NCBI RefSeq assembly: GCF_009829075.1
Contig: NZ_WUQZ01000010.1
Span: 39,329-103,328 of the forward strand
Origin: Sphingobacterium composti
GTDB lineage: Bacteria; Bacteroidota; Bacteroidia; Sphingobacteriales; Sphingobacteriaceae
Length of the DNA: 64,000 nt
Direction: 5' to 3'
The notes under the pieces are model-generated. The model searched no databases. It had not been told where the DNA came from and worked only from the letters and a program-made list of their open reading frames with translations. Made by a program: the position numbers and the translations under genes. Positions 1-9,056 of this stretch are shown here, one piece after another (position 1 is the stretch's first letter; each line of letters starts with the position of its first letter).

Positions 1-80
1 GGCTTGCATGATAAGAAGAGCAGCAGAAAAACTATGATATATTTTGATGGTTCAAGAAACTTAATTGAATGTAATTTCAT
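1..80 (-). CDS. Surface lipoprotein, N-terminal part only (runs off window)
   Basis: Reading leftwards, an ATG 20 bases inside the end of the neighbouring lipoprotein gene opens a frame that stays open to the window edge. Its first 26 residues contain a basic start, a hydrophobic stretch (YIIVFLLLFLS) and a cysteine, so it looks like a signal peptidase II (lipoprotein) signal with the lipobox FLSC. The overlap with the preceding gene repeats the pattern seen between the two upstream lipoprotein genes, which suggests one translationally coupled unit of at least three exported lipoproteins. No domain can be assigned because only the signal is visible. Confidence 0.55.
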   Translation of the reverse strand, partial: MKLHSIKFLEPSKYIIVFLLLFLSCK

Positions 81-1641
81 ATACCCCTCCAGATGTTGAA
101 TTGCGATCAGCGAATAAATAATATTTTCCTTTATGTTTTACTATATCATTTAAAGAATAATTTGAAAGGGGTGTGCGCATAAATACTTGCTCAAACGAAT
201 ACGTGTTCACATCAAAAAACACATGATAATTAAGATCAAAAGATAAAAGTAACTTATTATCGTATTCCATGATATGTTTTGGCATATAAGAGAATGGTGA
301 ATACTCATCCCCCACCATCAGCACTTCTTCAAATTCAAAGTTTGAGGAATTAACTTTATAATACGCTAAAGTCTTACCTATCACATAACCTTGCACCACT
401 AAATCTTTTAATGCAAATGCATATAGCTCCCCTTTTACTGAAATAAATTTGTAACTTGACAGTGCTTTTGAGAATGTTGTCAAATCTTCAAACGCATCGG
501 TTGCCGGATTATAACGAGCAATATAGTTTTCTACCCTAGGTATAGGCATAGTAGGCTGCCCATTCACGAAATCACTAATTGTATACGCTTGATAAACTGT
601 ACTATTATGGATAAACATAGTACCATGCTCATAATCATGTGCTGTAGGCCACTTATGTTTTCCGTAATAATATACTTTAAATTCTTTTTTCTTTAAATCA
701 AATGATTGAGAGTAGATCTCATTCCCATCATTATGTTGATTTGGTAAAATATGACTATAAGGAAGGTTCTGAAAAAATATCTTGTCACCCATTACCTTAC
801 TCTGATCAGCTAATGTACCAATATAATAAGGGATTTCTACCATTCGTTCAAAACTGTTATTATTCTCATTGAAGGTAGAAACATAATTACCATCAAAATT
901 GTAAAACTGATTATTTACGGACACAAAATACCGACTTATTATATTTGTTTTCTTTGCGTGTATCTCCCTCTTTATTCCCTCATAACGAAAATCTACAATT
1001 TTTCTTAATAATTCCTGGTTTTCAAATCCGATAATTATGGTTTGTTTACTATCATAGCCAATGGTATACCTCCCTGACACCGTTATTTTAAATTTACCAG
1101 TACTCTGTCTAACAGGATATGATTTGTGAAGTTCTACGCTATTTAAATATATTTGCAAATCTTTCAAGTTTACATTCTGCAAATGCTCACCTTCAAAACT
1201 TACTTGAAATTCACCCATGTCTCCATATTTGACTTGCTCTGTATTCCAGTCAATTGAGAATCCTTTAGGAAATTCTGTCGTAGTAGTAGCTTCCAAAATA
1301 TTATTGGATAGATAAACGACTCCATCCATTACATAGTAAGCCTGAATTATATAAATCGTGGATGGTACTAAGTTATTTAATTCTACATAGAATTTACCAT
1401 CCTGACGAATAGCTTTTACAGAATGTGATTGATTGGGTTTATTTTTTTCATAATACTTGACACCCGTTTCTGTGTAGCCATAATTAGATAGTTTATAATC
1501 TAATCCTATTCTATTATCACGCACAAGCTGTATCTCTTCATCTTGTATCTCAGGAATTAGTTTTACAAGTTCTGTTTTACAACCGACCAATAATAACGTA
1601 ATAAACAAACTAACGATATATAATCCTCTACAATGTACCAT
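61..1641 (-). CDS. Outer-surface lipoprotein, repeat-rich, function unknown
   Basis: A 526-residue protein with a lipoprotein signal (hydrophobic core then LLLVGC at about residues 16-21), so it should be acylated and exported. Residues about 40-120 look like an Ig/fibronectin-III-type beta domain (the ETGVKYYEK and GKFYVELNNLVPSTIY segments). The rest holds repeated short beta-rich segments with aromatic residues and Asp/Asn turns (NQFYNFDGNYVSTF, KGKYYLFADRNS), as in beta-propeller or Kelch-like surface proteins. No catalytic motif is visible. It overlaps the upstream lipoprotein gene by 14 bases and is in turn overlapped by the next gene. The role, perhaps binding of a surface ligand or polymer, is inferred from the architecture only. 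Confidence 0.7.
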   Translation of the reverse strand: MVHCRGLYIVSLFITLLLVGCKTELVKLIPEIQDEEIQLVRDNRIGLDYKLSNYGYTETGVKYYEKNKPNQSHSVKAIRQDGKFYVELNNLVPSTIYIIQAYYVMDGVVYLSNNILEATTTTEFPKGFSIDWNTEQVKYGDMGEFQVSFEGEHLQNVNLKDLQIYLNSVELHKSYPVRQSTGKFKITVSGRYTIGYDSKQTIIIGFENQELLRKIVDFRYEGIKREIHAKKTNIISRYFVSVNNQFYNFDGNYVSTFNENNNSFERMVEIPYYIGTLADQSKVMGDKIFFQNLPYSHILPNQHNDGNEIYSQSFDLKKKEFKVYYYGKHKWPTAHDYEHGTMFIHNSTVYQAYTISDFVNGQPTMPIPRVENYIARYNPATDAFEDLTTFSKALSSYKFISVKGELYAFALKDLVVQGYVIGKTLAYYKVNSSNFEFEEVLMVGDEYSPFSYMPKHIMEYDNKLLLSFDLNYHVFFDVNTYSFEQVFMRTPLSNYSLNDIVKHKGKYYLFADRNSTSGGVYEITFN

Positions 1642-3109
1642 TCTCTCGTGTTCTTATGTAGACAAAATTGTTATTTTCGTAGGTATACGTAGTGGCGTAA
1701 TGTAAAAACACATTAAACGATCCATTACTATTTTGAGTCAATGCACTAATAGCATACATTGGTAGTTTATCATATGTTAGCAGGTTAATCCTATTCATAT
1801 TTTTATCATAGGTATTGATATAGGAAGTAAAGTTGATTTTAAAGCCTTGGATTATACCATATAGTATAATATTTCCATTTTTATCAAAGAAGCCAGAGGT
1901 AGGCTGAAACTCCGAGTAACTTTCATTCTTTAAATGCAATTGACCTTCTGTCGAAAATTTAAAATACCGTAAAGAATAACTGTAGTAGTTTTTACCAAAT
2001 AAGTATAAATTATCTTCCTTATCGATCAAAATAAAATTCATGCCGTAACCAAAGTGTTCATATTCACCATTTAGCGATCCATCAAATTTAAACTCTTTTA
2101 TAAACTTTCCTTCTGGGTCTGCTTTATGCACAGTAATTGTATTTGACTCATTCGCAAAAATGTAATACATATTACCTTTACTATCTGTTACAATTGACTT
2201 TATTACACCATTGAACTCTCGGGTATCTCTTTTCCACAAGAGACCAAGGGATTGGAAGTCTACTTTCAATAATTTATAATTGCTAGTACCTATAATCAAC
2301 TCATTAGTAGAACTAGTATACTTGACAGAAGAAATGTTTTCGTGCTCATCAAACACGGATACCAAATCTTTAATCTCAACATGTTGACCATTATTAATGT
2401 TGATCTTCCATAGAACCTTGCCACTTACGATTACTGCTTGATTCAAAGTCTCGTTAACGGCGAGAGCTGCACTAGAAAAATCCACTGGATAATTATTAGT
2501 TGAAAGTAATCTGTACCACAGTACATTTCCCAATCTATCTAAACGAAATGCAATGAACTTAAATGATTCATAAGCATACCGACTGGGATGCTGTAATAAT
2601 CGAATGATGATATGTCCTTCATCTTTTAGTTTGCTGACTGGGGAAAATCCTGTTAAAGATGTATTTTCGAATATCTGAAATTCTTTATAGAATGTATCTG
2701 AAGTGACTGTTTCCTGTGGTAATGTTTTGGTATTTGTGATGATTTGAATTTTCTTGTCTGTTTGTGATTTAGCGACCACCTTTATCTCATAGTCAGTTCC
2801 CTCTTCTAGATGGATAAATGTATATTTATGCGAAGTCACCCCACTCACCATCAGACGATTATTCAAGTACAAATCGTATTCTATCTTTTTAAAGGCAGAA
2901 CTTATAACAGGAGTCCATTCAAATTCAATAAAATCCATCCCTGCACTATTAATTTGGATAGTAGAGTTTTGCAATTGTTCAGTTTCCTCTTTATACTCAT
3001 CGCCCCTTTCGACTATTTCTTTTTTTGTACAATTGAAAAATAAAGTAAGAAAGAGAAAGGATGTAATTAATTTAAAAAAGTGCGGTTTTATATCAAGTAG
3101 TATTTTCAA
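1628..3109 (-). CDS. Fibronectin type III lipoprotein with propeller-like C-terminal region
   Basis: A 493-residue exported protein. The N-terminus has a hydrophobic stretch ending in LTLFFNC, a plausible lipobox with Cys at about residue 27. Residues about 50-130 carry a fibronectin type III pattern (FIEFEWTPV, DYEIKVVAKS). The remaining 350 residues contain recurring blade-like strands (SKGNMYYIFA, KEDNLYLFGKNY, KNGNIILYGI) typical of PQQ/SBBP-style beta-propellers. It is the first gene of a minus-strand lipoprotein run and overlaps the next gene by 14 bases. No enzyme motif is seen; a role in surface binding is inferred. Confidence 0.7.
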   Translation of the reverse strand: MKILLDIKPHFFKLITSFLFLTLFFNCTKKEIVERGDEYKEETEQLQNSTIQINSAGMDFIEFEWTPVISSAFKKIEYDLYLNNRLMVSGVTSHKYTFIHLEEGTDYEIKVVAKSQTDKKIQIITNTKTLPQETVTSDTFYKEFQIFENTSLTGFSPVSKLKDEGHIIIRLLQHPSRYAYESFKFIAFRLDRLGNVLWYRLLSTNNYPVDFSSAALAVNETLNQAVIVSGKVLWKININNGQHVEIKDLVSVFDEHENISSVKYTSSTNELIIGTSNYKLLKVDFQSLGLLWKRDTREFNGVIKSIVTDSKGNMYYIFANESNTITVHKADPEGKFIKEFKFDGSLNGEYEHFGYGMNFILIDKEDNLYLFGKNYYSYSLRYFKFSTEGQLHLKNESYSEFQPTSGFFDKNGNIILYGIIQGFKINFTSYINTYDKNMNRINLLTYDKLPMYAISALTQNSNGSFNVFLHYATTYTYENNNFVYIRTRENGTL

Positions 3110-3430
3110 CTGTTATTAAGGGTTTTAATTGTAGTTAAGCTAGTTGATTCAAAAGTAATTAATTTCTATAGATAAATAAAAAATACCTCAAAATAATAGC
3201 AATAGCTTATGCTATGACAAAGCTATACCAAAAACTTTCATTTACTATTATCCTCAATGTCAGAACTTAACATTAACCATAGCACAAGAAAAGCCCTCGG
3301 ATATTTAGCTTCGTTGAGCTAATAGATTCGGTTTGGCGTAAAGAAATCAACGTCATAATAGCATAAAGCAGATTAAAAATTGGAAAAGGCTTAAAACTTA
3401 CAAAGATGTACTCGTATTTAAAATTTAAAC

Positions 3431-3456
3431 TGTCATTCTGACCAAAGAAGGAATCT
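3431..3456 (+). repeat. 26-bp dispersed repeat, copy A
   Basis: Begins TGTCATTCTGAC and ends GGAATCT. It matches the two other copies in this gene-free stretch at most positions and is preceded by a similar ATTTAAAATTT tract. It resembles the intergenic CATTCTGA...GAATCT repeat that recurs in many bacterial genomes, but its abundance in this genome cannot be seen from here. Confidence 0.6.
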
Positions 3457-3715
3457 CTCCCCAATCAAAATTAACCATAGATTAAAGTTAATTTCGACAA
3501 TAGGATAAATCTAAAAACACCTTGTATTGTCCTCTAAGGCCGGACAGGCATCATAGTTTCCTTCGAAGATTGCTTTGCAATTTTGACTACTAAAGTATTC
3601 AAAACTCATACGCTGTACCGTTTCGGCACAATGGCTCACTTTTCCTGCTATTGTCGATCCGTTAAGACGATATTTAAGTGTTTTTAAGGATTATACTTGA
3701 ATTTAAAATTTACTC

Positions 3716-3741
3716 TGACATTCCGACAAAAGGACGAATCT
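3716..3741 (+). repeat. 26-bp dispersed repeat, copy B
   Basis: Begins TGACATTCCGAC and ends CGAATCT, the same length as copies A and C with a few substitutions and no indel. The flanking ATTTAAAATTT tract is also shared, so the repeat unit is longer than 26 bp on its left side. Confidence 0.55.
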
Positions 3742-3976
3742 CTACATTAAATACATTATAAGCACCTGCTAAAAGAAACGGCTCAAATATGTTTAGCGGT
3801 AAAGAGAAGATTTTAGCTAAAATATCCAAGCCTTGACTGTTATGGATATGTGTTTACTTTTGGTATCCATTAGCTCGGCTTTAAGCCTTCGGTTTGCATA
3901 CTTTTGTCCTCAAGGAAAAAATAATGAGCCACTCGCTGCTTGAGCGAGATTAAAAAATTTAAAATCTTTTGCCTTT

Positions 3977-4002
3977 TGTCATTCTGACGACAGGAAGAAT
4001 CT
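3977..4002 (+). repeat. 26-bp dispersed repeat, copy C
   Basis: Begins TGTCATTCTGAC and ends AGAATCT. It is the closest of the three to the commonly seen CATTCTGA...GAAGAATCT form. It lies about 260 bp after copy B, and a related AT tract precedes it. Confidence 0.6.
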
Positions 4003-4178
4003 AAACAGAATTGATGTATGTTATTATATTCTTATTTCTTTTCCTATGTCCGCTATGCCCGAAACTAAAACATTAACATTTATAAATCCATCCCACATGC
4101 ATTGCCCATGCTAATACAATAGTCAATAACATTTCTACTAATTAAAATAACCAATCAGTAACTTTAAAGTTCTGGGGC

Positions 4179-4361
4179 TTATAATTCTTGTAGCTCATCG
4201 TCTGTCCAATTCAATAAATCCTGCAAAACATATACGGGGCTTCCCTTCTCATCCAGTTGCTCAATATAATCTACTATCTCGCCATCTACTTTAATAGCAA
4301 CACCTTCTTTCAAAACATGAAAATCGCTATTGATCAATTCTTGAATTTCTTCTCTTGTCAT
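4179..4361 (-). CDS. Small acidic protein of unknown function
   Basis: A 60-residue frame starting with ATG. It is hydrophilic and acidic (MTREEIQELINSD..., ending NWTDDELQEL) with a balanced, protein-like composition and no signal peptide or membrane segment. The family is not recognised. The central VDGEIVDYIEQLDEKG segment could form a small beta-hairpin/helix fold. It stands alone between gene-free stretches, so the context gives no clue to function. Confidence 0.45.
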   Translation of the reverse strand: MTREEIQELINSDFHVLKEGVAIKVDGEIVDYIEQLDEKGSPVYVLQDLLNWTDDELQEL

Positions 4362-4800
4362 AATTGTTCTATGTATTATGCAAAGAACAAGAAGAGTATT
4401 ATTTTAGTTTAGTGTTATAAATATATAGCTTACACTTTTGGTGCAGGCTATATATTTTTTGTTTATAAAAATTATTATTTTAGAGAATTAAATATAGCAA
4501 TCCTTGCTATATAAATCCACCGCCATTTTTCTCCTTATTTAGGACGCTTCTGAATCAAATTCATATATCCCATACATTAAATAATCACTTTTACACCCTA
4601 CCTTCAAAGCCACTCACCATGGTATGGACGAATCATAAAATACAATTTGTAATACGTTCAATTTTAGATAAACGTTCTGCAAGTTTAGGTTTGGTAAGCA
4701 TAGTACCGACGATATCATGATTTGCGATATTGCAGAATATTTTGCAATTTCTCACTCCGTTCAATAGGACACTGTTGCTGAGGTTTTCAGAAATAAAACA
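4362..4800. other. Gene-free stretch with two hairpins
   Basis: Nothing codes convincingly. Two hairpins are visible: one at 4419-4460 (annotated separately) and a 9-bp stem with a 3-base loop at 4492-4512 (ATATAGCAA/TTGCTATAT). Around 4717-4790 the plus strand reads like a decayed helix-turn-helix tail interrupted by a stop, too weak to call. Confidence 0.5.
4419..4460 (+). terminator. Terminator-like hairpin without an obvious upstream gene
   Basis: An 11-bp perfect stem (AAATATATAGC / GCTATATATTT) encloses a smaller CAC/GTG stem and is followed by a run of T on the plus strand. It looks like an intrinsic terminator in the plus direction, yet no plus-strand gene precedes it in this window. 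It may be left from a lost gene or act as a leader structure for the small minus-strand gene. Confidence 0.4.
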
Positions 4801-5615
4801 CTACTTATTCCATTTCTTAATAGCCCGTAGCAATAAAGGGTAAGCCGGATAATCCATATCGTGGCCATATCCATCCAATTCATAGAGTTCGACATTGGTA
4901 TTGCCGTGCAACTTCAGCATACGTAGTAGGTAAGCATTCTCCTCATAGCGTCCCATCATTTCCAATTCCCTATCGCCAGTCAACAATAGCGTACGTGGCA
5001 TATCCTTCCTCACCCAATACAGTGGCGAGAGTTCATCAATCTTAGGTTGCAATTCAGGCATCCCTAATTCTTTACGTGCAGTGAAGTGTGTGATAGTTTG
5101 TGCTCTAAATGATATTACTCCAAATAATTGATTGGCATCAAGTCCTCGTTTGCGGAGGTAGTCTTGATTTAAAGTCAGCATTAATGAGAGGTATGCTCCT
5201 GCCGAATATCCGCCTATAATTATTTTTTGTTTGCTACCACCCAATTGTTCAATATTATCAAATGTCCATTTCACCGCATCGGCAGCATCCTCAATAATAT
5301 CGGCTACTTTCGCTTTTGGAGATAAACGATAACCTACCGCTACAACAGCATATCGTTATTTTTCAAATAAGAAGGAATCTCTTTGTTTCCTCCGGTCAAA
5401 CCTCCACCATGAAACCACAGTACCGTGACAAAATCCTTTTTGTTAGCAGGGAAATATACATCCAATTTACATTGCGCCTTACTGTAAGCGTCCGTATTGG
5501 GGGTATAACTAATATCTTTTTGATGGGTATACGTGGTCTCCTGCGCATAAATAAAAGAGGTATGAGACACAAAGCTAAAGACAAGAGATATTAAAGCGAT
5601 AATATAGATTTTCAT
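4801..5615 (-). pseudogene. Alpha/beta-hydrolase esterase (BD-FAE type), frameshifted
   Basis: Two adjacent frames together give a full secreted carboxylesterase. The first part (from the ATG at 5615) has a signal peptide ending near IYAQ and the oxyanion-hole motif WFHGGGLTGG. The second has the nucleophile elbow GGYSAGAY, the acid region LLTGDRELE and the histidine in YGHDMDYP. Between them, around 5347-5351, one base is missing: restoring it joins KNNDM to AVVAVGYRLSP, the normal family sequence. All catalytic residues survive, so this is a recent inactivation or a sequencing error rather than old decay. Intact, it would hydrolyse ester side groups such as acetyl or feruloyl groups. Confidence 0.8.
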
Positions 5616-5755
5616 AGGTACAGTGTTATAATTATTACAATATAGAATTTCTAAAGTACGAATAAAATATATAATGATTTTAACTTTTGTCAATTGATTC
5701 CGAACTAAAAGAGGACTCTATTGTTCAAAATAAGAGAACTAAAAAAAGGTATATT

Positions 5756-6316
5756 ATGAGAAAATTAGATGGAAGACGAATCGCAATTTTGACAGAAGAT
5801 GGATTTGAACAAATGGAGTTGACAAGTCCAAAAGAGGCTCTAGTAGAGGCGGGTGCTCAAGTTGATATCATATCTCCGCAAGAAGAAAAAGTGCGGTCTA
5901 AAAAAGGTGATGATTGGGATGAGGACTTCAAAGTAGATTTTCCTTTAGCAAGTGCCAATGTAGACGATTACGACGGGTTACTAATCCCAGGTGGTGTGAT
6001 TAACCCCGACAAACTACGTGTGAATCAAGACGCTTTATCTTTTGTAAAAGCATTCTTTAGTGCAGGAAAACCTGTTGCAGCTATTTGCCATGGGCCACAG
6101 GTACTCATAGATGCAGAAGTTGTAGAAGGACGTAAAATCACTTCCGTAGGCGCTATCAAAAAGGATTTAATTAATGCAAAAGCACTTTGGGAAGACAGTG
6201 AGGTGGTCACAGATCAAGGCTTGGTAACGAGTCGTACCCCGGATGACTTACCTGCATTCAACAAGAAGATCGTAGAAGAATTTGCAGAGGGTATTCATAA
6301 GGGTCAACACGCCTAA
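5756..6316 (+). CDS. DJ-1/PfpI family protein (YhbO/PfpI-like)
   Basis: A 186-residue cytoplasmic protein of the DJ-1/PfpI superfamily. The nucleophile-elbow motif AAICHGPQVL carries the reactive cysteine followed by histidine, and the upstream GLLIPGG segment supplies the conserved glycines. Homologues act as deglycases, glyoxalases or chaperone/stress proteins; the old name is intracellular protease. The ATG at 5756, preceded by an AAAGG-like sequence, gives the family's usual N-terminus (MRKLDGRRIAILTEDGFE). A longer in-frame extension upstream is unlikely. It is transcribed away from the broken esterase and precedes an OsmC gene, a plausible pairing of stress functions. Confidence 0.85.
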   Translation: MRKLDGRRIAILTEDGFEQMELTSPKEALVEAGAQVDIISPQEEKVRSKKGDDWDEDFKVDFPLASANVDDYDGLLIPGGVINPDKLRVNQDALSFVKAFFSAGKPVAAICHGPQVLIDAEVVEGRKITSVGAIKKDLINAKALWEDSEVVTDQGLVTSRTPDDLPAFNKKIVEEFAEGIHKGQHA

Positions 6317-6411
6317 TAATGAAAATATTCATTATCTAAATATATTGGTAAAAGCTGTTTCTTAATTGAAATGGCTTTTATTTTTAAGAAGTTTGTTACT
6401 TTGTAATTGCA

Positions 6412-6885
6412 ATGAAAAATAAGCATACATTTGAAGCGACACTCACTTGGGAGAAAATACAGCAGACAGCAGCTGATGCGGTTGCAATTTCAACAAAAAG
6501 CCATACTGTTCATATCCAAGGGAAAGCTGATCTGGCAGTATCTGCCGCTAAAGCCTTCAAAGGTGATCCATCCATGTACAATCCCGAAGATCTACTCTTG
6601 AGCAGTTTGGTATCCTGTCATATGATGTCTTATCTCTATGTCTGCGCCCAACATCAGATTGAAATCATATCCTATACCGATCATGCACAAGCTATCCTTG
6701 AAACTTATCCAGATGGATCGGGCAAAATTATAGAAGTGATATTAGCTCCCAAAGTGGTTATACAAGATAGTGCTACCATTGAGCTAGCAAATTCCCTACA
6801 TGCGAAAGCTAATAAATTATGTTTTATCGCTAACTCTTGCAATTTCCCTGTGCAGCACCAGTCACAGTGTACAGCGGAATACTAA
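6412..6885 (+). CDS. OsmC/Ohr family peroxide-detoxification protein
   Basis: A 157-residue cytoplasmic protein with the OsmC fold. The two redox cysteines are present: the first in LLSSLVSCHMMSY (about residue 69) and the second in NKLCFIANSC (about residue 137). The NPEDLLLSSLVSCH segment is the family signature. Such proteins reduce organic hydroperoxides with a thiol or lipoyl partner. The gene follows the DJ-1/PfpI gene by about 95 bases on the same strand, so co-expression is possible. Substrate preference (OsmC versus Ohr type) cannot be settled from the sequence. Confidence 0.85.
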   Translation: MKNKHTFEATLTWEKIQQTAADAVAISTKSHTVHIQGKADLAVSAAKAFKGDPSMYNPEDLLLSSLVSCHMMSYLYVCAQHQIEIISYTDHAQAILETYPDGSGKIIEVILAPKVVIQDSATIELANSLHAKANKLCFIANSCNFPVQHQSQCTAEY

Positions 6886-7072
6886 AATGGCGCACATACC
6901 TAAAGATAAAGAGCTGAATTTCTGTACACTTAAGACAATGGAGATTTAGATTCTGAGAATTTTAATTCGCTGAATTAATTTAGCTTTGCATATCTTTACC
7001 GAGTCATGCAATGAAAGGTTGTTATAGCTAAAACTGCATGATCCAAATCTAACCTATTCTGTCTTAGAAAAA

Positions 7073-7687
7073 GTGAATACCGATAGTCCAAATATTTATG
7101 AAGAAGTTGATCTTTTGCTCGAACATTTAGCAAATGGCAATCAGACTGCTTTTGAATATATTTTCAACACCTATTATCCCCGTATTTGCCTGTATGCTGC
7201 TCCCTTTGCTACCGAAGATAAACAAGCAGAAGACATTGCCAAAGAAGCTTTTATACGCATTTGGAACAGCGACAAAAGATTTAAATCCATAGAGCATCTT
7301 AAAAACACGCTCTACCTGAGCACCAAACAAATAGGCATTAATCACCAAGTTGCGCATCAGCGCACGCTGCAACGTGAAGAAAAGTATTACAGCATACAGC
7401 AACCCTATGAAGATCATCATTTGCAACATATGATTCAGTCGGAGGTAATGGGCGAACTGTATGAAGCGATAAATAAACTACCGGAGCAAGCAAAGGCTGT
7501 CATCGTCTCTACCTACTTGGAAGGCAAATCAAATCAAGAAGTAGCAGAGGAAATGAACATCTCTTTGCAGACTGTTAAAAATTATAAAATGCGCGCGCTG
7601 AAGCAATTGCGGCAGCATTTAGCACCGGACACTTTTCAGCTATTGCTATCCGCATATTTTATTTTCGAAAAAATCACATCGGACTAG
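7073..7687 (+). CDS. ECF-type RNA polymerase sigma factor
   Basis: A 204-residue sigma-70 family protein of the extracytoplasmic-function class with only regions 2 and 4. Region 2 includes AFEYIFNTYYPRICLYA and AEDIAKEAFIRIW. Region 4 has LPEQAKAVIVSTYLEG followed by the helix-turn-helix NQEVAEEMNISLQTVKNYK. No ATG is available in frame, and the GTG at 7073 gives the expected N-terminus. It is directly followed by a FecR anti-sigma gene and then an STN-bearing SusC, the usual Bacteroidota surface-signalling arrangement, so it probably activates the downstream SusC/SusD operon when substrate is sensed. Confidence 0.9.
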   Translation: MNTDSPNIYEEVDLLLEHLANGNQTAFEYIFNTYYPRICLYAAPFATEDKQAEDIAKEAFIRIWNSDKRFKSIEHLKNTLYLSTKQIGINHQVAHQRTLQREEKYYSIQQPYEDHHLQHMIQSEVMGELYEAINKLPEQAKAVIVSTYLEGKSNQEVAEEMNISLQTVKNYKMRALKQLRQHLAPDTFQLLLSAYFIFEKITSD

Positions 7688-7735
7688 GTACTATTTCGTA
7701 TTGGCGCGGTAATATACTACAAACAACTACCGCGT

Positions 7736-8905
7736 ATGCACCTAAATGAAGATCCATTACGTATCAGTATACTCATCCAGAAAAAAATCAACAACAGTCT
7801 ATCTGCTGCTGAAGAACAGGAGTTAGTAGAGTGGCTGGATGAGAAACCTGAACATGCAGCGCTATATGCCCGTTGTTTGGATAAGTCTGTGCAACAAGAA
7901 TCTTATCGCTACTTTACTCATGTAGATACAAAAAGTGCTTGGAAAGACATTCTTCCTGCTATTGAAGCTAAAGAAACTAAAAGTAAGGCTATTCTTACGC
8001 GCAACTTGATACGCTATGTAGCTGCAGCTTGTGTGCTCATTATTGGGCTTTTTGTAGCACTACCCTACTTAACTAAAAATAGCATTACGGAAGAAACAGA
8101 TCTAGCAACTGTGGATTATTCCCCTGCAGAGAATAAAGCCATATTAAAATTATCTGACGGTACGACATTAACATTAGACACGCAGCACGAAGAGGTAGCT
8201 ATTGCTGGAAACAGTATCAAATACAGCGATGGCAAAGAGCTTGTTAATACGGATGACATCTCTTCTGCTATTATTTCTACACCTAGAGGTGGATATTACC
8301 GCGTTGTACTACCTGATGGTACCAAAGTACAATTAAATGCAGGTAGCTCCCTTACTTATCCTCTTACATTTACGGGTAATACGCGCGAGGTATGGGCGAC
8401 AGGTGAACTTTATTTTGAAGTTACGCCTGATAAAGCGAAGCCTTTTGTGGTACATACAGAAGAGCAGGTGTTAAAAGTATTAGGAACTAAATTCAATGTC
8501 AATTCGTATGCTGAAGCGAAGACAGTTAAAACTTCATTAATAGAAGGAAAAGTACAAATCGCTTCTCCAACACTAAAACCAATAGTACTTACCCCTGGAC
8601 AACAGAGTATTGTGAAGCCTAATCGTATCCAAGTGAAAAACATAGACCCCGAGCAAGCAACAGCTTGGATTCATGGAAAGTTTAATTTTGATGGTAAACG
8701 TTTACGAGAAGTGATGCACGAACTATCGCTGTGGTATGACATTGATGTAGACATCGATGCAGATGTGCCTGAAGTCGAGTTTTTTGGTGGTATCTACCGA
8801 GACAACAACCTATCGACTATACTATCGCTATTGGAACAAAATGAAATTGCCTATAAACTAACTAACGATAAAAAATTACTAATCACCAAAGTCAAACCGA
8901 AATAA
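7736..8905 (+). CDS. FecR family anti-sigma factor
   Basis: A 389-residue inner-membrane regulator. The N-terminal cytoplasmic domain (about 1-85, with EEQELVEWLDEKPEHAALY) should bind the adjacent sigma factor. One transmembrane helix lies at about 91-112. The periplasmic FecR domain (GGYYRVVLPDGTKVQLNAGS, GELYFEVTPDKAKPFVVHT) is followed by a C-terminal DUF4974-like domain. It relays the state of the outer-membrane transporter, through that protein's STN domain, to the sigma factor. It lies 48 bases after the sigma gene and 150 before the SusC gene. Confidence 0.92.
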   Translation: MHLNEDPLRISILIQKKINNSLSAAEEQELVEWLDEKPEHAALYARCLDKSVQQESYRYFTHVDTKSAWKDILPAIEAKETKSKAILTRNLIRYVAAACVLIIGLFVALPYLTKNSITEETDLATVDYSPAENKAILKLSDGTTLTLDTQHEEVAIAGNSIKYSDGKELVNTDDISSAIISTPRGGYYRVVLPDGTKVQLNAGSSLTYPLTFTGNTREVWATGELYFEVTPDKAKPFVVHTEEQVLKVLGTKFNVNSYAEAKTVKTSLIEGKVQIASPTLKPIVLTPGQQSIVKPNRIQVKNIDPEQATAWIHGKFNFDGKRLREVMHELSLWYDIDVDIDADVPEVEFFGGIYRDNNLSTILSLLEQNEIAYKLTNDKKLLITKVKPK

Positions 8906-9056
8906 TATGAAGCAACAAATAAGAAAAGAATAATCTAAAAAATGGAAAAACAGAGAAGTGCTGCAACACCTCCCTGTTTAAAAGTTAGTTCAGTAAGTTA
9001 TTGAGCTATCTACATGTGTAAGTAACAGAACTCAAAACTAAACCTTAACAAATTTA

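Larger units (their letters stand above)
3110..4178. other. Long gene-free stretch with degenerate dispersed repeats
   Basis: About 1.07 kb without a convincing reading frame on either strand. It holds the promoter region of the leftward lipoprotein run and three copies of a 26-bp repeat, each preceded by an AT-rich tract containing ATTTAAAATTT or a close variant. No transposase or RNA gene is recognisable. The short open frames here show no protein-like composition. Confidence 0.6.

Noticed and set aside
4717..4800. Decayed AraC- or Crp-type helix-turn-helix tail on the plus strand
   Set aside because: Only about 25 codons look protein-like and a stop interrupts them; the resemblance is too weak to annotate.
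5396..5594. Separate small genes within the esterase region
   Set aside because: These frames are alternate readings of the frameshifted esterase, whose motifs explain the sequence.
8931..8985. Terminator between fecR and the SusC gene
   Set aside because: An imperfect stem (ACAGAGAAGTG with CACCTCCCTGT) is visible but has mismatches and no proper T-run.
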